From: Halocafeteria seosinensis
Taxonomy: Eukaryota > Sar > Bigyra > Bicosoecida
NCBI GenBank assembly: GCA_001687465.1
Contig: LVLI01000139.1
Location: 1-28,072, forward strand
Direction: 5' to 3'
Length of the DNA: 28,072 nt
This document shows positions 7,460-14,253 of the stretch, piece after piece. A program made the position numbers and the translations under genes. The notes below the pieces were generated by a model that did no database searches, was not told the DNA's origin, and saw only the letters and a program-made list of their open reading frames with translations. Every line of letters begins with the position of its first letter. The first letter of the stretch is position 1.

Positions 7460-8737
7460 TTAGCGTTCTTCCACCTCTTTGTTTTGGAAGACCAAACCTA
7501 GATGAGCCGTTGATTGGTTAGGTAGATCAAGAGGGAACAACTGAGACGTGAAGCGATCTCGATAGTAAAACTGGACTCGGATTTCACGCAACGGTTTGTT
7601 ATTGGTGCTCTGGATGGACAGAAACGTCCATTCATTGGCAATGAACAGCATATTCTGTTGCCATGCAGCCGGATTGCTCTTGTCAATGGTAAATTCACTG
7701 ATGATATCTTGGCTATGATCTTTGGCCACTTGCCCCAAATTGCCATAGCGATTCTTGGAATACTCGATGGGTGCCGTCTGAAGCGTCGGAATGATATTCA
7801 TGTTTTGTGATACCACGGCAATGGATTCCACCGGCGACCAATACCGTCCCAAGGCCGGAAACTCTTGGATCATTTGGTAATAGGGCGGTGATGTTGTCTG
7901 CGGTGTTCCTCTCTTTGGGTTAATAAATTCTACATGGCGTCCAAATTGGGATCTGAATAGAATCTCAAACTGGCCTTCGCCGTTTAGAATCGTATCCTTT
8001 TCCACATAACGCCATGGCAGATTGGAAAAGACATTGTACGTATTCTGGTCGAAATAGAGATTCCATTGTTCTGTAACATTGCCGTCAGTATTCTTCCTAT
8101 TATTGCTATCGCCCCATCCGTTCAACGGAGCATAGCAAGTGATCCGGTTATTGATTGGGTCATAAGACAAAAACGGATGTTCTTGGGCTTCCAGTTTCGT
8201 TGAACCGCCCACCGCACTTCGTACGTTGTCAAACGCTGTTTGGATGGCCGAGTTAAACATTTCAACCACGTGGTCAATGGAGTAACACCGGTAAAATTCA
8301 TCGCCGGTCTTGGTGGCGATGGGCTCTGCTACGTCGGTTCGTTGGGGAATAAACGGCACATTCACCGTTCGGGTGGTGGTTGTGGGAGTCCCTTGAAGAT
8401 CTTGGGTCGTTTCCACCGTCACACGATAAATTCCCTCGGTGGCCGAATTCTGTGTGGTGTAAAAGTGAAAAATAGGCATGTTGGCCGTTGCCCCGTCCAA
8501 TGAAAACTTCTTGACCGCTAATTTATAATCGCTAGGATTTTCCAAAATGGGCGTTTGGCTGGTTTCCAAAAACTCACAGGGTGGATTCTTACCATCAAAC
8601 ATGGTGCCTTGGGTTTCATGATTGATAATGGCTAGATCCACATAGATATAATTGGCTGGATCGCTTTCCTCTGTCTTCTCCGTGTTGTAATGATGGGTAA
8701 ATGAGCCTTCTGAGGTATTGAATTTGACTTTCGGCAT
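7460..8737 (-). CDS. mCP: Minor capsid (penton-type) protein
   Basis: 425 aa. The N-terminal region contains NPSDYKLAVKKFSLDGAT followed by MPIFHF, a pattern I associate with the minor capsid proteins of polinton-like viruses and virophages (nPsdY.lsv.rFsi...ipiF). The remainder is beta-rich and soluble. In this group the protein forms pentamers at the twelve vertices through a single jelly-roll. It lies 43 nt upstream of the major capsid gene on the same strand, the common order. The start follows a TATATAG box (8739-8745 on the minus strand). Its promoter region is shared with the divergent ATPase gene, linking shell and packaging functions. Confidence 0.75.
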   Translation of the reverse strand: MPKVKFNTSEGSFTHHYNTEKTEESDPANYIYVDLAIINHETQGTMFDGKNPPCEFLETSQTPILENPSDYKLAVKKFSLDGATANMPIFHFYTTQNSATEGIYRVTVETTQDLQGTPTTTTRTVNVPFIPQRTDVAEPIATKTGDEFYRCYSIDHVVEMFNSAIQTAFDNVRSAVGGSTKLEAQEHPFLSYDPINNRITCYAPLNGWGDSNNRKNTDGNVTEQWNLYFDQNTYNVFSNLPWRYVEKDTILNGEGQFEILFRSQFGRHVEFINPKRGTPQTTSPPYYQMIQEFPALGRYWSPVESIAVVSQNMNIIPTLQTAPIEYSKNRYGNLGQVAKDHSQDIISEFTIDKSNPAAWQQNMLFIANEWTFLSIQSTNNKPLREIRVQFYYRDRFTSQLFPLDLPNQSTAHLGLVFQNKEVEER

Positions 8738-8781
8738 TCTATATACCTGTGATCAAAAAAATAGGAAGCCGAATACGACAG

Positions 8782-8808
8782 AGTTTTTTGACGTATTTTC
8801 AAAAAACT
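8782..8808. promoter_or_regulatory. Hairpin in the divergent capsid/ATPase promoter region
   Basis: AGTTTTTTGA (8782-8791) pairs with TCAAAAAACT (8799-8808), loop CGTATTT. Unlike the other hairpins it is not after a gene end but between two divergent starts (8737 and 8823). It may be an operator or bidirectional control element rather than a terminator. Confidence 0.45.
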
Positions 8809-8822
8809 GACTCTATAGATAT

Positions 8823-9635
8823 ATGCCCAAACTCTATACCAGTTCAGAATTTGACCCCGAAGAGAGCGTTGCTGTCGTCAAAAAACTGGATAATAAGATG
8901 GACGTTCCCGATATGTTCGTCAATCTTCAACAGGAAGATCTAGAGAAGCCACCGGATAGTAAACAAGAAGCACAAGTTGACTTGAGTGGGGATTATTACT
9001 TTTCGGCTCTTCCACGAAAGATCAAAAAGAAATGGCCATTTTGTCTGTATATCGCCGGTAAGAAAGGGGCGGGGAAGACCACCCATATGGCCAATTGGGC
9101 GAATAATTATCACGTCTTGTGTCCCAAGAATTACATCTACATGATTTCAAGTAAAAAAGAAGATCCTACCATTGAAAAGGAATTGGGCGAAGACAAACTG
9201 ATCCGAATCCCCACGGAGAAATTCGGGGACGATAGCGACCATATCCCGACGATTGACGACTTCCAAAACTGTCTCGTCCTGTTCGATGATTTTGCTAGGG
9301 ATCCGAATTCTCAAAGAATCATCCATTTTATGGAAGTCCTTGCCGAACGGGGGCGTCAGAAGAACATATCTCTGGTTACGGTTTGGCACCAAGTGAGCAG
9401 TTCCTTCAAGACGAAAATGATTCTTAATGAATGTGATTTTATCCTTATTTTCCCGAAATTGTTAAGTAATCACAATCTACACTATTTTGGCAAATCATAC
9501 TGTAATGTGGATGACAAGCGTCTGTTGAAGAAAATCAAGAACGATACCGGTTCGCATTGCCTTATTTGTACGTGTCCCAAATACATCGTCACACCCCAAT
9601 CGGTCTATTTGCCCGATTATATTTTTGATGACTAA
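8823..9635 (+). CDS. Genome-packaging ATPase, FtsK/HerA (A32-like) family
   Basis: 270 aa, a normal length for this family in small double-jelly-roll viruses. The Walker A motif is AGKKGAGKTT (about residues 78-87) and Walker B is LVLFDDF (151-157). SLVTVWHQ near 184-191 fits the sensor strand with its Gln or His. These ATPases pump the genome into preformed capsids. The start at 8823 follows CTATAGATAT. The gene is divergent from the two capsid genes and followed 45 nt later by a GIY-YIG gene on the same strand. Confidence 0.88.
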   Translation: MPKLYTSSEFDPEESVAVVKKLDNKMDVPDMFVNLQQEDLEKPPDSKQEAQVDLSGDYYFSALPRKIKKKWPFCLYIAGKKGAGKTTHMANWANNYHVLCPKNYIYMISSKKEDPTIEKELGEDKLIRIPTEKFGDDSDHIPTIDDFQNCLVLFDDFARDPNSQRIIHFMEVLAERGRQKNISLVTVWHQVSSSFKTKMILNECDFILIFPKLLSNHNLHYFGKSYCNVDDKRLLKKIKNDTGSHCLICTCPKYIVTPQSVYLPDYIFDD

Positions 9636-9680
9636 GAAAAAGAAAAAAATGATTGAGGTCTTATAGGGTTACTCTTAGTT

Positions 9681-10622
9681 ATGCCAAAGAAAGCGATAGA
9701 TTACTCCAACGGAATGATCTACAAATTGGTTTGTAAAGATCCAGCCATAGATCGTATTTATGTCGGTTCAACCACCAATTTTAAGCATCGGAAATATCAA
9801 CATAAACATCGTTCGGAAAACTACAACTGTCCGGTGTATGAATATATTGATAACCATGGTGGATGGGAAAATTTTGATATGGTTCTTTTGGAAAATTACC
9901 CGTGTCAAAATGAACTTGAACTTCATGCCCGAGAGCGTTTGTGGGTGGAACACCTAGGTGCTTCCCTAAATATTCAAGTTCCCACACAAGAAAGGAAGGA
10001 TTATTTGGAACGTCACAAAGAATACTTCAACCAGAAAAAGAAAGAACATTATGAGGATAACAGAGAGTACTACCGCCAACGCATGAAGGATAAACGGGAA
10101 CAATTCCCCGAATACTATAAGCAGATTCAAGCCGAAAGCAGGGAGAGAAACCGAGAACGGTTGCGAGAAAGGCAAAAAGAATACTACGATACGAATCGTG
10201 ACAAATTGCTTCAAAAGAGGAGGAAACAGTATCACAATAATTGGGAAGCCATTCGGGAGCAACGCAACCAAAAAGAATGGTGTGAGCCATGTCAGTGTTA
10301 TATCAACATCACGTACATGTATGAACATAAGAAAACGGAAAAGCATATATTCAATGAGTATCCCGAGTATGGGCGAGAGATAATCAATCAACGCAAAGAA
10401 GATCAGCGTCAAGATTATCTTGAAAAGCGACGTCAACATTATGTCGAACATCAGGACGAAATTCTTCGGAAAAAACGTGAATACCATCAAAAAAACCGAG
10501 ACAAAATCCTCCAGAAACAATCAAAACGAATATATTGTGAAACTTGCGATTGCTACGTCCGAAGTTCCGATTTTGCCAAACACAAACGAACCAAGAAACA
10601 TATAAATAATGAAAGCAAGTAA
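9681..10622 (+). CDS. GIY-YIG endonuclease with charged linker and two C-terminal zinc fingers
   Basis: 313 aa. The N-terminal domain has MIYKL (12-16) and IYVGS (26-30), the GIY and YIG strands, then Arg37 and a Glu-containing helix (ELELHARERLWVEH) that should hold the catalytic Glu. Residues about 105-290 are a highly charged Lys/Arg/Glu/Tyr-rich linker with repeated RQR, KEYY and NRDK(I/L)LQK motifs. Embedded in it are two fingers, CEPCQCYINITYMYEHKK..KH and CETCDCYVRSSDFAKHKR..KH, related to those in 5211-5543 and 13963-14187. It probably behaves as a homing-type nuclease that binds DNA through the fingers. A TTATAG box lies at 9661-9666. Confidence 0.8.
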   Translation: MPKKAIDYSNGMIYKLVCKDPAIDRIYVGSTTNFKHRKYQHKHRSENYNCPVYEYIDNHGGWENFDMVLLENYPCQNELELHARERLWVEHLGASLNIQVPTQERKDYLERHKEYFNQKKKEHYEDNREYYRQRMKDKREQFPEYYKQIQAESRERNRERLRERQKEYYDTNRDKLLQKRRKQYHNNWEAIREQRNQKEWCEPCQCYINITYMYEHKKTEKHIFNEYPEYGREIINQRKEDQRQDYLEKRRQHYVEHQDEILRKKREYHQKNRDKILQKQSKRIYCETCDCYVRSSDFAKHKRTKKHINNESK

Positions 10623-10647
10623 CTACAGGAATTGTTAGCCTGTAGTT
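10621..10647. terminator. Hairpin between convergent genes
   Basis: AACTACAGG (10621-10629) pairs with CCTGTAGTT (10639-10647), loop of 9 nt. It starts at the stop codon of the GIY-YIG gene and faces the convergent Gly-rich gene that ends at 10689. The stem is more GC-rich than the others. Confidence 0.6.
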
Positions 10648-10688
10648 TAATTGACTTGAATTTAAAAAAGCGACGATATAGTGGTAAA

Positions 10689-11252
10689 TCAGCCCAAGAT
10701 ACGAATGCCACCAGATTTACCGGATCCCTTCTTGCGTTGGCCTTCGGGCACATACAAATCGTTATCTTTGACAAATTTGGACGCCTGAGGCAAGGATAAA
10801 CCCTTCTCATCCATCACTTGACGAACCAACTGACCACGGCTTTGACGGCCGTCTGAGCCTCCGCCGGATTGACCGGATCCCCATAAGCCCATCGTTCCTA
10901 CGTTTGCTAGTTTGTTTCCGACTTTGCCAATGGATTTGGCCGTGCCTCCACCGGATTTACCTCCGCTTTGTCCTGAGCCCCATAGACCCAACGTGCCGAC
11001 GTTGGCTAGTTTGTTTCCGACCTTCCCGATTGACTTTGCTGTCCCTGCACCGCTTTGACCTCCGCCATGAACCAAGCCGTCTACAAAGCCGTCAAACCCC
11101 CCGCCTTTGAGTCCTTTGTCGGCTAACTGGCCGACTGCCTGCATAAAACTATCTTTCATATCATCGCCTTCCTGAGCGACACGATCAAGTACTTGTCCAA
11201 GCAATTTTTTGGCTTCGGCCTTAGACATCTTTCCGTTCTTTTTCTTTGGCAT
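10689..11252 (-). CDS. Gly-rich repeat protein with ASKFVK-type C-terminal motif
   Basis: 187 aa. The N-terminal ~50 residues look helical and charged. Residues 70-102 and 103-135 are two near-identical 33-residue repeats containing GTAKSIGKVGNKLANVG followed by a GLWGSGQSG segment. The C-terminal part contains VMDEKGLSLPQASKFVKDND, a short motif I associate loosely with giant-virus and virophage proteins. KVGNK also occurs in the tail of the major capsid protein. The amphipathic Gly-rich units could bind membrane or the capsid interior, so a minor virion protein is plausible but inferred. The start follows a TATATAG box (11256-11262 on the minus strand). Confidence 0.62.
   Translation of the reverse strand: MPKKKNGKMSKAEAKKLLGQVLDRVAQEGDDMKDSFMQAVGQLADKGLKGGGFDGFVDGLVHGGGQSGAGTAKSIGKVGNKLANVGTLGLWGSGQSGGKSGGGTAKSIGKVGNKLANVGTMGLWGSGQSGGGSDGRQSRGQLVRQVMDEKGLSLPQASKFVKDNDLYVPEGQRKKGSGKSGGIRILG
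10848..11045 (-). repeat. Two 99-bp tandem repeats within the Gly-rich gene
   Basis: Period 99 bp, as seen from GCTAG at 10906 and 11005. The copies encode almost identical protein but differ at many third codon positions, so the duplication is old and the protein repeat is under selection. Confidence 0.75.
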
Positions 11253-11265
11253 GTTCTATATATTG

Positions 11266-11283
11266 TCATATAAAAAAATATGA
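11266..11283 (-). terminator. Short hairpin after the nucleotidyltransferase-like gene
   Basis: TCATAT (11266-11271) pairs with ATATGA (11278-11283), with an A6 loop. It lies directly after the stop of 11284-12135 and before the promoter of the Gly-rich gene, again a hairpin plus box packed into about 30 nt. Confidence 0.5.
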
Positions 11284-12135
11284 TCATTCTATAAACTTGT
11301 TGGTTTGATTCGCCAACGCCTTCTGAATCTGATCACGCATCTGTATCAACGTATTGAGCGATGGCTGATCCAGCATCTTGATCATTTGATGTACCTTTTG
11401 ACTGCTTAAACCGGTGGAAATATGCCATAGCATCTCTTTAAATCCAGCCAAGTCCGTCTGAAACCGCATATTGCTTGTTGTCAGTTTGTGATTCTCCAAC
11501 AGGTAAATCAACGACTCCAATCCTTCACGCATCTGATGTAAAATCCCCAGCAACGGTTGATTTAGGGTCGCTCGGATCTTCTTGTATTTGGATGGGTTGT
11601 TCTTGAGACGATAGAACGAATACCATCGCTTCAACGACTTGTATATTTCGCCCTCTCGTTTCAACTCTTCGGCTTCCTCTTTGATATTGGCCATCATGTC
11701 CTTCTTGGGTGTGCTCTGTTTGTAAAACAGCGTGTTGGTGAATTCATGGAACGATCCATTGGATGGCAAGAAGGCCAAGACATCAATCTTGAAAAAGACA
11801 TCCTTGTGTTGGAGTTGGGACTTCAGCGTCAAGTCAGAGCCCTGTTTGCCCTTGATGATCTGCTCTTTTGACCATCTTATTTTGTGATCCCCGATCTGTG
11901 TCTTGACGTCACCCAAATAGACCCCTTCCATCTTAGTGAGTTTTTTCACTTTTTGGGAAAACTCTCGGACAATCCGATCCAGATTCAGATTATCCAAGTA
12001 TTGATTGGCGTCGTAATCCATTGTGAAGTACAAATGAGGGTCGTTTTGCGATCCCGCCAAGTTCCAGTTCTTGCCAAAGGTGATGGTATCTAACACCAGT
12101 TTTTCATCTGTTGTTAGAAATTGCTTTCTCTGCAT
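11284..12135 (-). CDS. Nucleotidyltransferase-like protein of viral type
   Basis: 283 aa. NLAGSQNDPHLYFTMDYDAN (about 25-44) gives the Gly-Ser and D-x-D (Asp40, Asp42) arrangement of pol-beta-type nucleotidyltransferases. FFKIDVLAF supplies a possible third acid (Asp118), and VYLGDVKTQ...KIRW matches the spacing I associate with a family found in giant viruses and their small associates. The C-terminal half is helical and basic. The role in these viruses is not known. The start follows a TATATAG box at 12140-12146 shared with the divergent 52-aa gene. The fold is inferred from motifs, so it could instead be an uncharacterised structural protein. Confidence 0.5.
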   Translation of the reverse strand: MQRKQFLTTDEKLVLDTITFGKNWNLAGSQNDPHLYFTMDYDANQYLDNLNLDRIVREFSQKVKKLTKMEGVYLGDVKTQIGDHKIRWSKEQIIKGKQGSDLTLKSQLQHKDVFFKIDVLAFLPSNGSFHEFTNTLFYKQSTPKKDMMANIKEEAEELKREGEIYKSLKRWYSFYRLKNNPSKYKKIRATLNQPLLGILHQMREGLESLIYLLENHKLTTSNMRFQTDLAGFKEMLWHISTGLSSQKVHQMIKMLDQPSLNTLIQMRDQIQKALANQTNKFIE

Positions 12136-12139
12136 ACTA

Positions 12140-12146
12140 CTATATA
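12140..12146. promoter_or_regulatory. Shared divergent TATATAG box
   Basis: Reads TATATAG on the minus strand, 4 nt before the ATG at 12135. On the plus strand it runs straight into the ATG at 12146. One AT-rich element may therefore drive both divergent genes. Confidence 0.5.
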
Positions 12147-12304
12147 TGACAAATCAATACTTTGTAATAATGAAGCGGAATCGTCAAGGACATGACCCAT
12201 TGTACAAGAAACTGATCACCCAAGCCGAATCCAAAGCACAGGCACGGCGATTTGCCACGCACCGGTTGCGTGGCTTCTCGGTCGTTCGTGTCGAAGAGGA
12301 CTGA
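12146..12304 (+). CDS. Small basic protein, 52 aa, copy 1
   Basis: 52 aa, Arg/Lys-rich, no known family. Reality and start are supported by a second gene in this window (27430-27588, minus strand) that encodes a protein of exactly the same length. Both contain MKRN near residue 9-10, a K.IT segment in the middle, an A..FA..RLRGFSV stretch toward the end, and a short charged terminus. The frame continues upstream of 12146, but the paralogue begins at the corresponding point. It ends 1 nt from the integrase stop on the opposite strand. A small nucleic-acid-binding role is a guess from its charge. Confidence 0.7.
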   Translation: MTNQYFVIMKRNRQGHDPLYKKLITQAESKAQARRFATHRLRGFSVVRVEED

Positions 12305-12305
12305 A

Positions 12306-13472
12306 TCATTTTTTCTTCTTCTGTCGTTGAAGAAAATTATCCAACAAGACATTGAATTGTTTCCGTCCCATGTCATTTCGTATTTGCGATTCGGGTTCTA
12401 TGGTGGCTTCTTTTGGACTGAAATTCCGCCACTTGACTTTCAGGTATTTCTTGCCGTTCTTGGTGAATCTGTCCAGTATCCGTTCCACATCAAATTGGAC
12501 GGTCACCCTGTCCTTGTTTTCCACTTTGTCTATCTTCTGAAGATTCCGGCGACCCCATAACCCACGGACTCTCTTGCCGGAGTCCTTCTCTTTCAGCCGA
12601 TAGGCGATCGGCTTGGATTTCTCTTTTGGACGCTGGACGGCTGTGATTTCATACAACTCAAGCGAAAAGGTGATCGGTGTCTTCTGAAAGGTCTTGGGTG
12701 GCACCGCCGTTCTGACCGTATCCCCTTTCTCTAGGTTGTCATGATCGCCCTGAAGGTTCAGAATTCGCCGACTAGCGTTGTTTTGTTTGACTTGCTCGGT
12801 ATTTTTTTCTTTCAAAGCATCCTTGGGTGATACGCCCGTCGTATCGTGTTTCATCTCGTTATAGTTTTGAACCAAATCATCCACCAACTTCTGGGTGATA
12901 TTCTTGGACAGCATATCGGCCTTTCGTAACATTCGCTTGAATGTCCCGTTGAACCGTTCTACAATGGAATTGGACTGGGGATTGCTTGGAATACTGAAGA
13001 TCTGTTTGATGTCAAGTTTCTGGAGTTTCTGACGTAANGANCGGTTGGTAAATTCACCGCCATTATCGCTAAGGATGGTCTTGGGTTTCATTGGCATCTG
13101 TTTTAAGAGGCGATCAATCCCGTTGATCACTGTCCGTTGGTTCTTGTTTTTGATAATTCTTACGAAAGCCATCCGGCTAAACACATCAATCATTACCAAG
13201 AACGTAAAGTCACCCATGGAGGCTAGATCCATAGCCACGACGTTGAAGGCGTCGTTGGATACCATGCTTCTTGTTCCTTTGCTACTGGGTGGGAGTCGCT
13301 TGGTGATCTGGTGGAGGTATTGGTTGGAAAGCCATTGCTCTAATTCATCCCGTCCCACCGGTATGTCTTTCTCTTGAACGATTTCAAAGAGTTTGTCCCT
13401 GCTGAAGAGATTGCCTTCGTCGTAAAACACCTTTTCCAATCGTTTCTTCAGGGATGGATTCGGTTCGTTCAT
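12306..13472 (-). CDS. Retrovirus-type (rve, DDE) integrase with C-terminal chromodomain-like segment
   Basis: 388 aa from the ATG at 13472; the N-terminus then reads SLKKRLEKVFYDEGNLFS, which looks like the start of polinton and virophage integrases. The catalytic triad is Asp82 (VAMDLAS), Asp136 (ILSDNGGEF) and Glu172 (SIVERFNGTF), with exactly 35 residues between the last two (D,D-35-E). Residues about 329-363 (VERILDRF...YLKVKWRNF...TIEPES) resemble a chromodomain, which in related elements directs insertion to chromatin. The enzyme would join viral DNA ends to host DNA. Two ambiguous bases (13038, 13041) leave residues 144-145 undefined just after the second Asp. The frame is open to 13547, but that extension lies in the repeat region. 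Confidence 0.9.
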   Translation of the reverse strand: MNEPNPSLKKRLEKVFYDEGNLFSRDKLFEIVQEKDIPVGRDELEQWLSNQYLHQITKRLPPSSKGTRSMVSNDAFNVVAMDLASMGDFTFLVMIDVFSRMAFVRIIKNKNQRTVINGIDRLLKQMPMKPKTILSDNGGEFTNXXLRQKLQKLDIKQIFSIPSNPQSNSIVERFNGTFKRMLRKADMLSKNITQKLVDDLVQNYNEMKHDTTGVSPKDALKEKNTEQVKQNNASRRILNLQGDHDNLEKGDTVRTAVPPKTFQKTPITFSLELYEITAVQRPKEKSKPIAYRLKEKDSGKRVRGLWGRRNLQKIDKVENKDRVTVQFDVERILDRFTKNGKKYLKVKWRNFSPKEATIEPESQIRNDMGRKQFNVLLDNFLQRQKKKK

Positions 13473-13962
13473 ATATATGTGGTTCAGACATTTTTCATAT
13501 CCCCCCACCATAATAAATCGTACCTTTGAAGGAAGTTCGTATGACACTCTCTGTCATATCTGTGACGGTTTTGAAAATCGTACATTCATTTCTGTCATAC
13601 CCCCTTATACCTCTATACAACCGTCAATCCTTGTGTTATAGTGCTTTGTTAAAAATCGTATGACACTTATGACAGAAATGACAGAAATTTTCAGGGGTCG
13701 GTTGGTATTACTTATTAATAAAATTAATTTTTTAATTTTCTTAAAACCCAACCGGCTGAATCTGGGGTGTCATCTGTCATAAGTGTCATAAGTGTCATAC
13801 GATTTTTAACAAAGTACAAATTTACTGGAATTGACGGTTGTATAGTGCTATGACACTTATGACAGAATTGAAAGTACGATTTTTGGAGGTAAAAAAGTGT
13901 CATAAGTTTTTCTTCATAAAGAAATTGACTTAAAAATAATTTGTGTCTATAGAATATAACCC
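13473..13962. other. Non-coding repeat region, candidate replication origin
   Basis: The only gene-free stretch over 300 bp. It holds a large inverted repeat around an AT-rich centre (about 13706-13745), about a dozen copies of TGTCATA/TATGACA, and five copies of AATCGTA/TACGATT. It lies between the integrase gene (leaving to the left) and the zinc-finger and primase-polymerase-helicase genes (leaving to the right). Dense iterons, dyad symmetry and an AT-rich core beside replication genes are classical origin features. A regulatory or recombination site is the alternative. Confidence 0.6.
13613..13845. repeat. Large interrupted inverted repeat
   Basis: Outer arms: 16 bp perfect, 13613-13628 with 13830-13845. 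Main arms: 31 bp perfect, 13644-13674 with 13784-13814, each containing ATCGTATGACACTTATGACA or its complement. Inner arms: CGGTTGG (13699-13705) with CCAACCG (13748-13754). The centre is AT-rich. Extra TGTCATAAG copies and the unit TATAGTGCT (about 13637 and 13841) show that repeats were also duplicated directly. Confidence 0.85.
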
Positions 13963-14187
13963 ATGGGACGTCCAGTTAAAAATGAATACCAGTCGGTTCA
14001 GGAACAGCGTCGGGAATATTATCTAAAATGGAAAGAGAAAAACAACTACAAAGTGGATTGCCAATACTGTGGCCATCCAATCACCAAAGCCTTTCTTACG
14101 TCGCATCAGAAGAGATCCAAGAAATGCTTGTTGAAGCAAGAAATTTATCAACTGAAAGAACAACAAGAAGGGAACTTAGACGACTAA
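13963..14187 (+). CDS. Small single zinc-finger protein
   Basis: 74 aa, basic. One finger, CQYCGHPITKAFLTSHQKRSKKC (about residues 27-49), with the pattern C-x2-C-x11-H-x6-C, closely resembles the second finger of the protein at 5211-5543. It is the first gene to the right of the candidate origin and lies 66 nt upstream of the replication fusion gene on the same strand. It may bind DNA or RNA in replication or gene control; this is inferred from position and charge. A CTATAG box (13947-13952) precedes the ATG, and a small hairpin (14173-14190) overlaps the stop. Confidence 0.68.
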   Translation: MGRPVKNEYQSVQEQRREYYLKWKEKNNYKVDCQYCGHPITKAFLTSHQKRSKKCLLKQEIYQLKEQQEGNLDD

Positions 14188-14190
14188 GTT
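14173..14190 (+). terminator. Small hairpin over the zinc-finger gene stop
   Basis: AACTTAG (14173-14179) pairs with CTAAGTT (14184-14190), loop ACGA. It overlaps the stop codon of the zinc-finger gene, 64 nt before the start of the replication gene. Confidence 0.45.
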
Positions 14191-14253
14191 TAGAACATAA
14201 CTGTATGTTGATTTTCGCCTAAAGATAAAACTGATAACCCTAGTATAGAAGAG

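Noticed and set aside
9966-10520. Long minus-strand hydrophobic open frame inside the second GIY-YIG gene
   Set aside because: It is the shadow of a Lys/Glu/Arg-rich repeat read backwards, which always gives Phe/Leu/Ile-rich sequence.
12071-12145. Longer start for the 52-aa protein
   Set aside because: The extension overlaps the divergent gene's coding region, and the paralogue at 27430-27588 matches only from the ATG at 12146.
13473-13547. N-terminal extension of the integrase
   Set aside because: It enters the repeat region. The protein beginning at 13472 already has the N-terminus expected for this family.
13500-13920. CRISPR-like array
   Set aside because: Repeats are short, occur in both orientations and have irregular spacing; no cas genes are present.
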